From contig JBCBYV010000006.1 in assembly GCA_039815685.1 (NCBI GenBank), positions 137,914 through 201,913 of the forward strand: 64,000 bases of DNA, read 5' to 3'. Shown here piece after piece: positions 43,394 through 51,289 of this stretch (positions within the stretch are counted from its first letter, which is position 1; each line of letters starts with the position of its first letter). The translations under genes were made by a program, and so were the position numbers. Under the pieces are notes generated by a model that saw only the letters and a list, made by a program, of their open reading frames with translations, was not told the origin of the DNA and ran no database searches. The stretch comes from Thermohalobaculum sp039815685. GTDB lineage: Bacteria; Pseudomonadota; Alphaproteobacteria; Rhodobacterales; Rhodobacteraceae.

Positions 43394-44794
43394 TTAGCCT
43401 TTGTCCGCCGCGCCGATCTCGGCCAGCCAGCCGTCGAGCGCCTGGCGCGCCTCGACACGTTTTCTGAGGTTGTCGATCCAGGCGGCCATCACGGCGGCGG
43501 ACTGAGAATGCGCGGGCAGCGCGTCCGTCTCGGCAAGCGCGCCCACCTCGTCCCCTGAGCGGAAGGCTGCTTCCACGCGGCTCAGCACCGCTTCGACATC
43601 GTCGCCCGCCCGCGGCTCGGTGCTGCGCACGATCACCTGGCTTTGCAGCCATCCGAGCACGGCATTACCGCCTTCGCCGGAACCCGTCGCCGCCAGGTCG
43701 GCGCGGATCGCATCCTGCGCCGCGGCCGAGAAGTCGTCGAGGAGGGCGCCAGTCGAGGCCAGACCCTCTGCCCCCGCTGCAAGCGCCGCTGGAGCCGTTG
43801 CGCCAGCAAGCGTCTCGAGGCCCGACAGGGTCTCCGCATAGCTCTCGCCCGAGTTCAGGCGACGGCTAAGCTGCTGCCCCGTCTCGGCGATGGCGGCAGC
43901 CTCGGCCTTACGTGTCGCCGCAACCCTAGCGGCCTCAAGCCCGCTCTGGATCTCGGCAACTTCGGCTTTGATGGCATCGAGCTCGGTCTTCGTGGCCTCC
44001 ACCGGCCCGCTTTCCAGGGTGGCGATCCGGCTGCCGAGCTCCGCCGCCGCCTCTCGGGTCGCCCGATTGTCGACCTTGTCGGCGAGTGCGGCGAAGGCTG
44101 CGGCATCCACTGAGGGCTCCGCGCCTTCGAGCGTGCCGATGCGCGCCCCGAGTGCCTCGATGTCCTCGGTCTGCGCGGTGATGCGGGCGCTGAGGGCGGC
44201 GAGGTCCTCGCCCTGCGCTGCAATCGTCGCCTCAATGGTTGTGAGGCTCGCCGCCGCCGCCGCCATCTGTTCCTCGAGCGAATCCAGCGAGCCGTCGCGC
44301 GTGGCACCCGCGGCCGCCTTGCCCTCAACCGCATTCTCCAGCGCCTCGATCCGGCCTTCGACCGGCGCAAAGTCCACTTCGCTCTCAAGGGCGGCGATAC
44401 GCGCCGTGAGCGCTTCCGTGGCGGGGTCCGGACCCGCGCCGCGCTGGGTCAGAAAGTCCGCAATCGGGCGCGGCAGATGCGGCGCGAGCGAGGGACCGAC
44501 AGCAGTGATCCCAACAGCACCGGCAATGACGCCGAGCAGCAGCGCCAGCCAGCCGCCCGCAGCGCTCCGCGCAGGTGCCGGCGCGGGCTGGGCATTGGCG
44601 CGCTTCGAGTCGGCCGGACCGACCGTCGAGGCAGCGGGCTTCAGCGCCGCGGCAGGTTGAGGCGCAGACGCCGCCTCAGCCTCCGGCGCCGTCTCCCCTG
44701 CCGCACGCCGACGCGCGATCTCAGCATTCAACCCGGCCATCTCGGCGTAAGGCCTTGGGCTGCTCCCGCTTTCCGGTTCGTTAGGATCGGTCAT
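43394..44794 (-). CDS. HemX-like/mitofilin-related coiled-coil membrane protein
   Basis: 466 residues. After a cytoplasmic Ala/Pro-rich stretch there is one membrane helix (~82-104, WLALLLGVIAGAVGITAVGP), then a long alpha-helical coiled coil (~125-310) built of heptads such as IAALESEV, IEALENAV and SLEEQMAAAAASL, and a helical C-terminal domain. This is the alphaproteobacterial relative of mitofilin, encoded in the slot where HemX lies in gammaproteobacteria. It may link membrane organisation to tetrapyrrole enzymes. There is a 207-bp gap to hemD, so it may have its own promoter. Confidence 0.75.
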   Translation of the reverse strand: MTDPNEPESGSSPRPYAEMAGLNAEIARRRAAGETAPEAEAASAPQPAAALKPAASTVGPADSKRANAQPAPAPARSAAGGWLALLLGVIAGAVGITAVGPSLAPHLPRPIADFLTQRGAGPDPATEALTARIAALESEVDFAPVEGRIEALENAVEGKAAAGATRDGSLDSLEEQMAAAAASLTTIEATIAAQGEDLAALSARITAQTEDIEALGARIGTLEGAEPSVDAAAFAALADKVDNRATREAAAELGSRIATLESGPVEATKTELDAIKAEVAEIQSGLEAARVAATRKAEAAAIAETGQQLSRRLNSGESYAETLSGLETLAGATAPAALAAGAEGLASTGALLDDFSAAAQDAIRADLAATGSGEGGNAVLGWLQSQVIVRSTEPRAGDDVEAVLSRVEAAFRSGDEVGALAETDALPAHSQSAAVMAAWIDNLRKRVEARQALDGWLAEIGAADKG

Positions 44795-45001
44795 TCTGCG
44801 GTCATCCCCCCGGCCTTATGCCGTTTTTTTGTTTCTCGGACGCGCCTTGCTGAACGATGCACGACGGACGCCGGCACCATGGCGACCGGTATGCCCAGCC
44901 GCTTCGCGCAGGTTTACAGTAAAAAACGGGAAGCCGCGCGGCAAATTCGTTCGTGACTGACACGGAAGATAGGCGGGGTGCACTGATCCGCGCCGTACCT
45001 T

Positions 45002-45748
45002 TCAAGGGCTGCGTGCAGCATTGATCAGCGCCTCGCGCATAGCGGTGCCTTCCGGTCTTTCGGGCAGGCGGATCCGGGCAAATCCTAGGTCGCGCAAGGC
45101 CTCACCGACATTGCGCGACATGGCGACGCCGACAGTGCCGGAAAGGCGCCAAGGCCTACCCTGCCCGGCGGCCGCCCGTGCTGCGTCGGCGAAGAGGGTT
45201 GCGTTGCGCGGTGACCAGAACCCGGCTGCCACAAAGTCTCCGGCCTCGAGTATCGCGACAACCGCCGGAGGCAGCGGGATCACCACGGCAGCATAGGCCG
45301 TCCGCCGCTCGACCGATTTTCCGGCAGCGGAGAGCACGCCGCCGAGATCGCCCGCCACATGCTCCCCTGCCGGGTGGAAGAAACGGGTTTCCGGCGCAGC
45401 GAGAAGCGCTTGGCCCAGCGCCTCGACATCTCCGGCAGGCTCGCCGACGCAAGTGAACCCAGCTGCCGCGGCCGCAGCGCGCGTTTGCGGGCCGACACAA
45501 TACGTGGGCAGCGCCCTCGCCCTCGGATCGCCTGCCATGACCGCCACCGCTTCGGCGGAGGTGAAGATCAGGGCCTCAGCGCGTTCCGGGACTGTAGGCG
45601 GCGGCGAGCTGTGCTCGATCCGTGTTAGCGGCGCGATCACGGCATCCAAGCCCTGCGCCCGAAGCGCTGCCGCATCCTCCGCTGCGCGCGCGGCGGGGCG
45701 CGTGACGAGGACGCGTCCGGCTCCCGCTTGCTCTGTGCCCACGGGCAA
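45002..45748 (-). CDS. hemD: Uroporphyrinogen-III synthase
   Basis: 248 residues. HemD sequences are poorly conserved, but the layout fits: RVLVTRPAARAAEDAAALRA at the start, ALIFTSAEAVAVM near 58-70, YCVGPQTRAAAAAAGF near 81-96 and FWSPRNATLFADA near 180-192. The enzyme closes hydroxymethylbilane with inversion of ring D to give uroporphyrinogen III. It is 15 bp downstream of hemC, whose product is its substrate. Lack of universally conserved residues makes this partly context-based, though the order hemC-hemD is strong support. Confidence 0.88.
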   Translation of the reverse strand: MPVGTEQAGAGRVLVTRPAARAAEDAAALRAQGLDAVIAPLTRIEHSSPPPTVPERAEALIFTSAEAVAVMAGDPRARALPTYCVGPQTRAAAAAAGFTCVGEPAGDVEALGQALLAAPETRFFHPAGEHVAGDLGGVLSAAGKSVERRTAYAAVVIPLPPAVVAILEAGDFVAAGFWSPRNATLFADAARAAAGQGRPWRLSGTVGVAMSRNVGEALRDLGFARIRLPERPEGTAMREALINAARSP

Positions 45749-45763
45749 GACGGCGGCCTGCGA

Positions 45764-46705
45764 TCAGGCGTCGAAGAAGCCGTGGCCACCGCGGGCGCGC
45801 AGCTCCTTCGCCGCGTCCGAGCCCATGGCGGCGGCATCCGCCGAAGGCCCACGCCGCTCGGTCATGAGACGCTCGCTGCCGTCAGGCCGCACGATCTCGC
45901 CCCGGAGCCACAGGTTGTCGCCATCGAGGAGCGCGAGCCCGCCGATGGGCGTGCGGCACGACCCGTCGAGGCCCGCGAGGAACGCGCGCTCCGCCGCGAG
46001 CCGCAGCCCCGTCTCGCGATCGTGGAGCGGCGCGAGGAGAGCCAGGATACGGTCGTCATCCGAGCGGCTCTCGATACCGATGGCCCCCTGCGCGACGGCG
46101 GGCAGCATCTCTTCGGGCTCGATGGCGCCCCGCATCTCTCCGGCCATGCCAAGCCGGTTGAGCCCGGCGCAGGCCAGGAATGTCGCCTCCGCCACGCCCT
46201 CGCCGAGCTTGCGCATCCGGGTCTGCACGTTGCCGCGGAATTCCACGATCTGCAGATCCGGCCGGCGGTGGAGGAGTTGGGCGCGCCTTCGGAGCGACGA
46301 GGTGCCGACCACCGCACCCTCGGGCAGTTCCGCGATGCTCTCATGACGCGGGCTGATGAAGGCGTCGCGCACATCCTCCCGCGGCAGGAGTGCCGTGATG
46401 GCGAGCCCGTCGGGCAGGACAGTCGGCATGTCCTTCATCGAGTGGACGGCGATATCGATGCTGCCCTCCAGGAGGCCTTCCTCGATTTCCTTCGTAAAGA
46501 GCCCCTTGCCCCCGATCTCGGAGAGCGCCCGGTCCTGCACCGCATCGCCGGTGGTCTTGATCACGACGATCTCGCAGGCCTCGGGCGCGAGGCCGTGGGC
46601 CGCGACGAGACGCGCCTTGGTCTCCTCCGCCTGCGCGAGGGCGAGCGGCGAGCCGCGGGTGCCGATTCGCAGCGGCGCGTCGGGCGTTGGCAGGCTCTCG
46701 GGCAT
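45764..46705 (-). CDS. hemC: Hydroxymethylbilane synthase (porphobilinogen deaminase)
   Basis: 313 residues from the ATG at 46705, which has GGAG at the right distance; a second ATG at 46711 sits directly on that GGAG, and the longer frame to 46798 would overlap the divergent promoter region. Signatures: LRIGTRGSPLALAQA near 11-25, VHSMKDMPTVLPDGL near 84-98, GTSSLRRRAQLL near 131-142 and the dipyrromethane-cofactor Cys in GSCRTPIGG near 245-253. It joins four porphobilinogens. First gene of the minus-strand haem block; divergent from tsaD with 128 bp between. Confidence 0.95.
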   Translation of the reverse strand: MPESLPTPDAPLRIGTRGSPLALAQAEETKARLVAAHGLAPEACEIVVIKTTGDAVQDRALSEIGGKGLFTKEIEEGLLEGSIDIAVHSMKDMPTVLPDGLAITALLPREDVRDAFISPRHESIAELPEGAVVGTSSLRRRAQLLHRRPDLQIVEFRGNVQTRMRKLGEGVAEATFLACAGLNRLGMAGEMRGAIEPEEMLPAVAQGAIGIESRSDDDRILALLAPLHDRETGLRLAAERAFLAGLDGSCRTPIGGLALLDGDNLWLRGEIVRPDGSERLMTERRGPSADAAAMGSDAAKELRARGGHGFFDA

Positions 46706-46833
46706 CGGCATCTCCGGCAGGCAGGGTCGTGTCGTCGGGGTCGGACGTGGCCAACCACTCCACCTTGCCTTAGTAGAAGCGCCTTCCGCAGGGCGCAATG
46801 TCGCGCAGAAGGGGCTGAAGGGAGCGCGGAGCC

Positions 46834-47943
46834 ATGCCGCTGGTGCTGGGCATCGAGACGAGCTGCGACGAGACGGCGGCCGCCGTGGTGCGGGCGGAAG
46901 GCGCGGCGGGGCCAGACCCGCGCGGCACCGTGCTCTCGAACGCCGTCTTCGGCCAGGCCGATCTCCACGCGGCCTTTGGCGGCGTCGTGCCCGAGATTGC
47001 CGCGCGCGCCCATGCGGAGCGGGCCGATCTGGTGGTGGCGCGCGCCCTGGCGGAGGCCGGAGTGGGGCTTGCCGATCTCGATGCGGTGACGGTGACGGCG
47101 GGGCCCGGGCTGATCGGTGGTGTCCTCTCCGGCGTGATGGCGGCGGAGGGGCTGGCGCTGGGTGCCGGGCTGCCGCTCATGGGCGTGAACCATTTGGAGG
47201 GCCATGCGCTCACCCCCCGGCTCAGCCACGGCATCGCCTATCCTTACCTCCTGCTGCTGGCCTCAGGCGGACATTGCCAGCTCCTCGCCATCGAGGGGCT
47301 CGGCCGTTATCGCAGGCTTGGCGGCACGATCGACGACGCGCCGGGGGAGGCGTTCGACAAGGTCGCGAAGATGCTGGGCCTCGGCTTTCCGGGCGGACCG
47401 GAGGTCGAGGGCCGCGCGGCGGAGGGCGACCCGGAGCGCTTCGACTTTCCGCGCCCGCTCCTCGACCGGCCGGGGGCGGAGATGAGTTTCTCAGGGCTGA
47501 AGACCGCCGTCCTTCGCGCGCGAGACCGGTTGGTGACCGCACAAGGGGGGCTCTGGTCGCAGGACATCGCCGATCTCTGTGCCGCGTTCCAGGCGGCGGT
47601 CCGCGATGTGTTGGGTACCAAGACGGCGCGCGCGATGCGGGCCTTTCGCGATGAATGGCCTGCGCTGGAGACGCCCATCATCGCCGTCGCGGGCGGTGTT
47701 GCGGCCAACCGAGCCCTGCGCGCGGTGCTGGAGACGGAGGCGGCGGAGGCCGGTTTCGCCGCGGTAGCCCCACCGCTGCCGCTCTGCACCGATAACGGCG
47801 CGATGATCGCCTGGGCTGGGGCCGAGCGTCTGGCGGCAGGCGTCTCGGCCACGGATGAGCCCGTGCGCCCCCGCCCGCGCTGGCCGCTCGACGCGGCCGC
47901 AGCACCGATGCTGGGGGCGGGGCGGAAGGGCGCGAAGGCGTGA
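46834..47943 (+). CDS. tsaD: tRNA N6-adenosine threonylcarbamoyltransferase
   Basis: 369 residues, ATG preceded by GGGAG. ASKHA-type phosphate loop GIETSCDET is at 6-14, the metal-binding HLEGHAL at ~114-120, YLLLLASGGHCQL near 132-144, GEAFDKVAKMLGLGFPGGP near 171-189 and CTDNGAMIAWAG near 316-327. It transfers the threonylcarbamoyl group to A37 of tRNAs reading ANN codons. Divergent from hemC, the usual alphaproteobacterial neighbour. A gpsA gene, which I would expect next from related genomes, is absent; a YCII gene follows directly. Confidence 0.96.
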   Translation: MPLVLGIETSCDETAAAVVRAEGAAGPDPRGTVLSNAVFGQADLHAAFGGVVPEIAARAHAERADLVVARALAEAGVGLADLDAVTVTAGPGLIGGVLSGVMAAEGLALGAGLPLMGVNHLEGHALTPRLSHGIAYPYLLLLASGGHCQLLAIEGLGRYRRLGGTIDDAPGEAFDKVAKMLGLGFPGGPEVEGRAAEGDPERFDFPRPLLDRPGAEMSFSGLKTAVLRARDRLVTAQGGLWSQDIADLCAAFQAAVRDVLGTKTARAMRAFRDEWPALETPIIAVAGGVAANRALRAVLETEAAEAGFAAVAPPLPLCTDNGAMIAWAGAERLAAGVSATDEPVRPRPRWPLDAAAAPMLGAGRKGAKA

Positions 47944-48010
47944 TGGATGCGGGCTTGCCGCGCGCGGCATCGCGGCGGAGAAGGCGGGCCACGCAACGAG
48001 GAGGAGACTT

Positions 48011-48286
48011 ATGCTCTACGCCATCATCTGCATCGACAAGCCCGGCGCGCTCGAGATCCGCAAGGCCAACCGCGAGGCGCATCTTGCGCATATCAAGTCC
48101 ACCGATGGCGCGATCCAGCAGGCGGGACCGTTCCTGGACGATGCGGGCGAGATGTGCGGCTCGCTCCTGATCTACGCCTCGGACGACCGGGCGGCGGTGG
48201 AGGCCTGGGCGGCGGCGGACCCCTATGCGCTGGCCGGGCTCTTTCAGTCGGTGGAGATCCGGGCCTGGAACCGCGTGCTCGGCTGA
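48011..48286 (+). CDS. YciI family protein (YCII domain)
   Basis: 91 residues; ATG at 48011 with GAGGAGGAG upstream. The YCII pattern is complete for its length: a strand MLYAIICIDKPGAL, NREAHLAHIKSTDGAIQQAG near 20-39 with the conserved His, GPFLDDAGEMCGSLLIY near 39-55 and DPYALAGLFQSVEI near 70-83. YciI-like proteins are small dimeric ferredoxin-fold enzymes or binding proteins, mostly without known substrate. It lies between tsaD and an EVE gene. Confidence 0.9.
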   Translation: MLYAIICIDKPGALEIRKANREAHLAHIKSTDGAIQQAGPFLDDAGEMCGSLLIYASDDRAAVEAWAAADPYALAGLFQSVEIRAWNRVLG

Positions 48287-48436
48287 TCCTTTGGGGCGGG
48301 CTGGAGGACGCCCCGACTTCGGACCTGGCGGTCCTCAGCGGCCCGCCCGCCAGCCGCGCCCTCTCCACGAAAGCCCCCTCTCGACGAAAGCGCTGAGGCG
48401 GCTATGGTCCCGCTGGCGATGAGAGGGAGATGCGCC

Positions 48437-48856
48437 ATGGCCTATTGGCTGTTCAAATCCGAACCGGACACCTGGAGCTGGGACGACCAGGTCGCCAAGG
48501 GCGAGGCGGGCGAGGAATGGGACGGCGTGCGCAACTACCAGGCGCGCAACAACATGCGCGAGATGAAGCTCGGCGATCTCGGCTTCTTCTACCACTCGGT
48601 GAACGAGAAGCGCATCGTGGGCATCGTCAAGGTCTGCAAGGAGATCCACCCCGACAGCACCACCGATGACGCGCGCTGGGAGTGCGTGGACATCAAGGCG
48701 GTGAGCCCGGTGCCGCGTCCCGTGACGCTGGCCGAGATCAAGGCGGAGGAGAAGCTCGCCGAATTCGCGCTGGTAAAGCAGTCCAGGCTGTCGGTCGTGC
48801 CGGTGGCGGCGAAGGAATGGCAGCTGATCTGCAAAATGGCGGAGTACAAAGGATGA
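48437..48856 (+). CDS. EVE domain-containing protein
   Basis: 139 residues. It begins with the diagnostic MAYWLFKSEPDTWSWDD, followed by WDGVRNYQARNNMREMKLGD near 29-48, GFFYHSVNEKRIVGIVKV near 49-66 and a final strand pair ending SVVPVAAKEWQLI. EVE is a PUA-like fold that binds modified bases in nucleic acid. The stop overlaps the next start (ATGA), so the downstream unknown gene is coupled to it. Confidence 0.92.
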   Translation: MAYWLFKSEPDTWSWDDQVAKGEAGEEWDGVRNYQARNNMREMKLGDLGFFYHSVNEKRIVGIVKVCKEIHPDSTTDDARWECVDIKAVSPVPRPVTLAEIKAEEKLAEFALVKQSRLSVVPVAAKEWQLICKMAEYKG

Positions 48857-49485
48857 CGATTTCCCCCTTTGCGCGGCTCGGGGCCGAACGGTTGCCGGGG
48901 ATCGGGCACAACAATGGCCCATCGCTCGAGGGCGGGCGGTCCTGGCGGCGCCATTGCTGGAAGCAGGCGAAGAAGGCTGTCGCGCCGCCCGCCCCGCTGG
49001 AGGTCGTGCGGCGGCGGGTGGCGCGGGCGCGGCAGCTTGGGCTCGCCTATCCGGCCTATGCCTCGATCCTGCTCGGTACGGGGCGGGATGTGCGCGGGCT
49101 CCTCTTCACCGCCGGGGCGCTGGGGCTGACCGTCGCCGGGACGCTCGAGCGGCTTGTGGAGATGGACCGGCTCAAGGCCGAGCGGCTGCGGGGCCTCGAG
49201 CGCTGCGACAAGCTGATCCTGCTGCCCGCAGGCGAGCGGGTGGCCGGTATTGCCGAAGCGCTGTCGCGGGCCGAGCGCATCGAGACGGCGGGCATTGGTG
49301 TCGTGCCGGAAGAGCCCGCCAGTTTCCGTGCGCGGGCGGCGGCGCTGGACGACCTTCTGCGCGTGCCCGGACTGCCCTCCGACACCGTCGTGCTGATCGG
49401 GACGGCGCCGGAGGAGCGGGCGGTGGCGGAGGCCGGTCGGCTCGCGAAATTCCTGGCGGCCGATCTCTACTTCGCGGGGCCGTGA
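48853..49485 (+). CDS. Conserved hypothetical protein with GIGHNNGP motif
   Basis: 210 residues, started at the ATG overlapping the EVE stop. The N-terminus has the striking LPGIGHNNGPSLEGGRSWRR (residues ~14-33), which I recognise as a recurrent alphaproteobacterial opening of unassigned proteins. The middle part has a helical stretch with a basic character (VRRRVARARQLGLAYPAYAS), and the C-terminal third (CDKLILLPAG, DTVVLIGTAPEERAVAE) could be a small Rossmann-like half. No enzyme family was recognised. It converges on the RidA gene with a 4-bp gap. Confidence 0.7.
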   Translation: MTISPFARLGAERLPGIGHNNGPSLEGGRSWRRHCWKQAKKAVAPPAPLEVVRRRVARARQLGLAYPAYASILLGTGRDVRGLLFTAGALGLTVAGTLERLVEMDRLKAERLRGLERCDKLILLPAGERVAGIAEALSRAERIETAGIGVVPEEPASFRARAAALDDLLRVPGLPSDTVVLIGTAPEERAVAEAGRLAKFLAADLYFAGP

Positions 49486-49489
49486 GGGG

Positions 49490-49978
49490 TCAGGCGAGCT
49501 CGAAGATCGCCTCGACCTCCACGATCACGCCCATGGGCAGGGCGGCGACGCCGACGGCGGAGCGCGCGTGCTTGCCCTTCTCGCCGAAGGCCGACTGCAT
49601 GAGCTCGGACGCCCCGTTCACCACGAGGTGCTGCTGCTGGAAATCGGCGGCCGAGTTCACGAAGCCCACGAGCTTGACCACCCGCGCGATGGCGTCGAGA
49701 TCGCCGGTCGCGATCTTGGCCTGCGCAATGGCGTTGATCGCACATTGACGGGCCGCGACCTGAGCGGCGGCGAGCGTGCTGCCCGCGGGCGCTGCCCCGT
49801 CCACGTGGTCGGCGGCCGTCAGTTGGCCCTTCGGCAGCGGATCGATGCCGAGCGGGAGCTGGCCCGAGACGAAGAGCTGGTTGCCCGTGCGCACGAAGGG
49901 CACATAGGCCGCGAGCGGCGCCCCCGGCGTCGGCAGGGTGATGCCCATCTCAGCGAGCGTTTCTTCGACTGTGGCCAT
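49490..49978 (-). CDS. RidA family protein (reactive enamine/imine deaminase type)
   Basis: 162 residues, the longer YjgF/RidA subtype. Recognisable parts are YVPFVRTGNQLFVSGQLPLG near 25-44, QCAINAIAQAKIATGDLD near 78-95, RVVKLVGFVNSAADFQQQH near 98-116 and the C-terminal AVGVAALPMGVIVEVEAIFE. RidA proteins hydrolyse reactive 2-aminoacrylate-type intermediates; the canonical catalytic Arg (in 'ARSAVGV') is present. Single gene, convergent with the GIGHNNGP gene. Confidence 0.9.
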   Translation of the reverse strand: MATVEETLAEMGITLPTPGAPLAAYVPFVRTGNQLFVSGQLPLGIDPLPKGQLTAADHVDGAAPAGSTLAAAQVAARQCAINAIAQAKIATGDLDAIARVVKLVGFVNSAADFQQQHLVVNGASELMQSAFGEKGKHARSAVGVAALPMGVIVEVEAIFELA

Positions 49979-50040
49979 GGTTGCCTCCCCTGTTCTGTTG
50001 GCGCGCCATCAACGCTGCGCGGGTGGGGGATGTAAAGGGG

Positions 50041-50442
50041 TCAGTCGAGGCCCCAGATCTGCGGCTCCGCGAATTCGAGGGAGTTGCCGGCGGGGTCGCG
50101 GAAATAGATCGAGCGGCCACCCTGGGGCCATGTCACCCGGCTCTCGACGGCGACGCCGGCGGCGGCCAGCCTCTCGGTCCAGCCATCGATCTCGGCAGCG
50201 CTGGCCGCGAAACAGACGTGGCCGGGACCTTCTGCGCCATGGGGTGGCACGGGCAGCGCGCCCTCGGGAGGCGGCACGCGGCTTTCGCTCGGGCGAAAAA
50301 GGAGCAAGACGCCACCGTCGATGCGAAAAAAGATGTGCCGTCCGGGGCGATGGGTCAGCCGCTCGAGACCGAGCACATCCTCGTAAAACGCTGCGGTTGC
50401 TTCCAGATTCTCGGCATAGAGCGCCGTCTCCAGCACGCGCAT
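50041..50442 (-). CDS. VOC family protein (glyoxalase/bleomycin resistance fold)
   Basis: 133 residues from the ATG at 50442, which has GGAGGAG upstream. Two beta-alpha-beta-beta-beta modules are seen: LETALYAENLEATAAFYEDVLGLE in the first and GHVCFAASAAEIDGWTERLAAAGV in the second, ending SIYFRDPAGNSLEFAEP. Metal ligands are consistent with a dioxygenase/lyase-type VOC enzyme; the substrate is unknown. It lies 63 bp upstream of the RidA gene, same strand. Confidence 0.88.
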   Translation of the reverse strand: MRVLETALYAENLEATAAFYEDVLGLERLTHRPGRHIFFRIDGGVLLLFRPSESRVPPPEGALPVPPHGAEGPGHVCFAASAAEIDGWTERLAAAGVAVESRVTWPQGGRSIYFRDPAGNSLEFAEPQIWGLD

Positions 50443-50587
50443 CCTGCTCCTCCACGGTCGGGCGTTGCGCTCTCGGGCGACCACGCGTGCGTGAGTAGGG
50501 GTCGCTGCGCAACGCCGGCACGCTAGTTGCCTACCCTAGTTGTGAGGGAGGCGTGGCGCCGTGAGACTGACACGGAGGGATGGCGAG

Positions 50588-51232
50588 ATGAAGCGGCTCG
50601 GTTTTATTGCGTGTTGCCTGTTCCTGTTGGGCGCGGCTCCTGCTGCTGCCTGCGGGTTTCATCCGGGTCAGGAAACGTCGACGGATGAGCCCGTTGCCCT
50701 CGAAGGCCTGGCGCCGGGGATCCAGCGCGGCTGGCTGCGCTGTCCTGGCGAGGATGACCGGCCGCTGGTGGTCTGGACGCTCGAGGTCGACGACAGCGCG
50801 CGGTTCCTGGGCGTGCGGGACGCACCGCTCTTCAGCTCGCTGCCGGCCAACCCGCTCGTCCCGATCGTCGGCATCGGCTATGGCGGCGACCGCCGCTTCA
50901 ACCTCTTCGTGCGGGCCGAGCACCAGACCTCCGCCCTCTCCACGAATGCCGGCCAGGAAGGCAATGTGAAGCAGCCCTATCGCGTCTTCGGCACGCTCTG
51001 CGGCGCATCCGCTTCCGATGCGCTCGACTGCTCGGTCGGGGAGCGGCGCTTCAAGGCGCGCACGGATATGCGCGACAGCGACGGGGACGGCGTTCTCGAC
51101 CTTGCCCGGCATGAGGTCAGCGTCTACACGCCGGGCCGTATTCAGGTTCTGCGCTTCCCCGGCCAGTACGACGCGGAGCCACGCCGCGTCGTCGCCCAGT
51201 GGTTGCCGGCGCTGACACTGACCGGTCTCTGA
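50588..51232 (+). CDS. Secreted protein of unknown function
   Basis: 214 residues with a Sec signal peptide ending APAAA near residue 20 (ATG at 50588, GGATGGCGAG upstream). The mature part contains few recognisable motifs; one is a calcium-loop-like DSDGDGVLDLA at ~161-171, reminiscent of EF-hand or dockerin loops. Four Cys residues could form disulfides in the periplasm. No family was recognised. It stands alone and converges on ahcY. Confidence 0.65.
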   Translation: MKRLGFIACCLFLLGAAPAAACGFHPGQETSTDEPVALEGLAPGIQRGWLRCPGEDDRPLVVWTLEVDDSARFLGVRDAPLFSSLPANPLVPIVGIGYGGDRRFNLFVRAEHQTSALSTNAGQEGNVKQPYRVFGTLCGASASDALDCSVGERRFKARTDMRDSDGDGVLDLARHEVSVYTPGRIQVLRFPGQYDAEPRRVVAQWLPALTLTGL

Positions 51233-51249
51233 CAGCGCCGGGATCGGCC

Positions 51250-51273
51250 GGCCCCGCCGCTCGCGCCGGGGCC
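51250..51273. terminator. Possible shared terminator between secreted protein gene and ahcY
   Basis: A 7-bp GC stem (ggccccg / cggggcc) with a 10-nt loop in the 57-bp gap between two convergent genes. No T-tract. Confidence 0.4.
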
Positions 51274-51289
51274 CGGACCGTGCAGGGCG

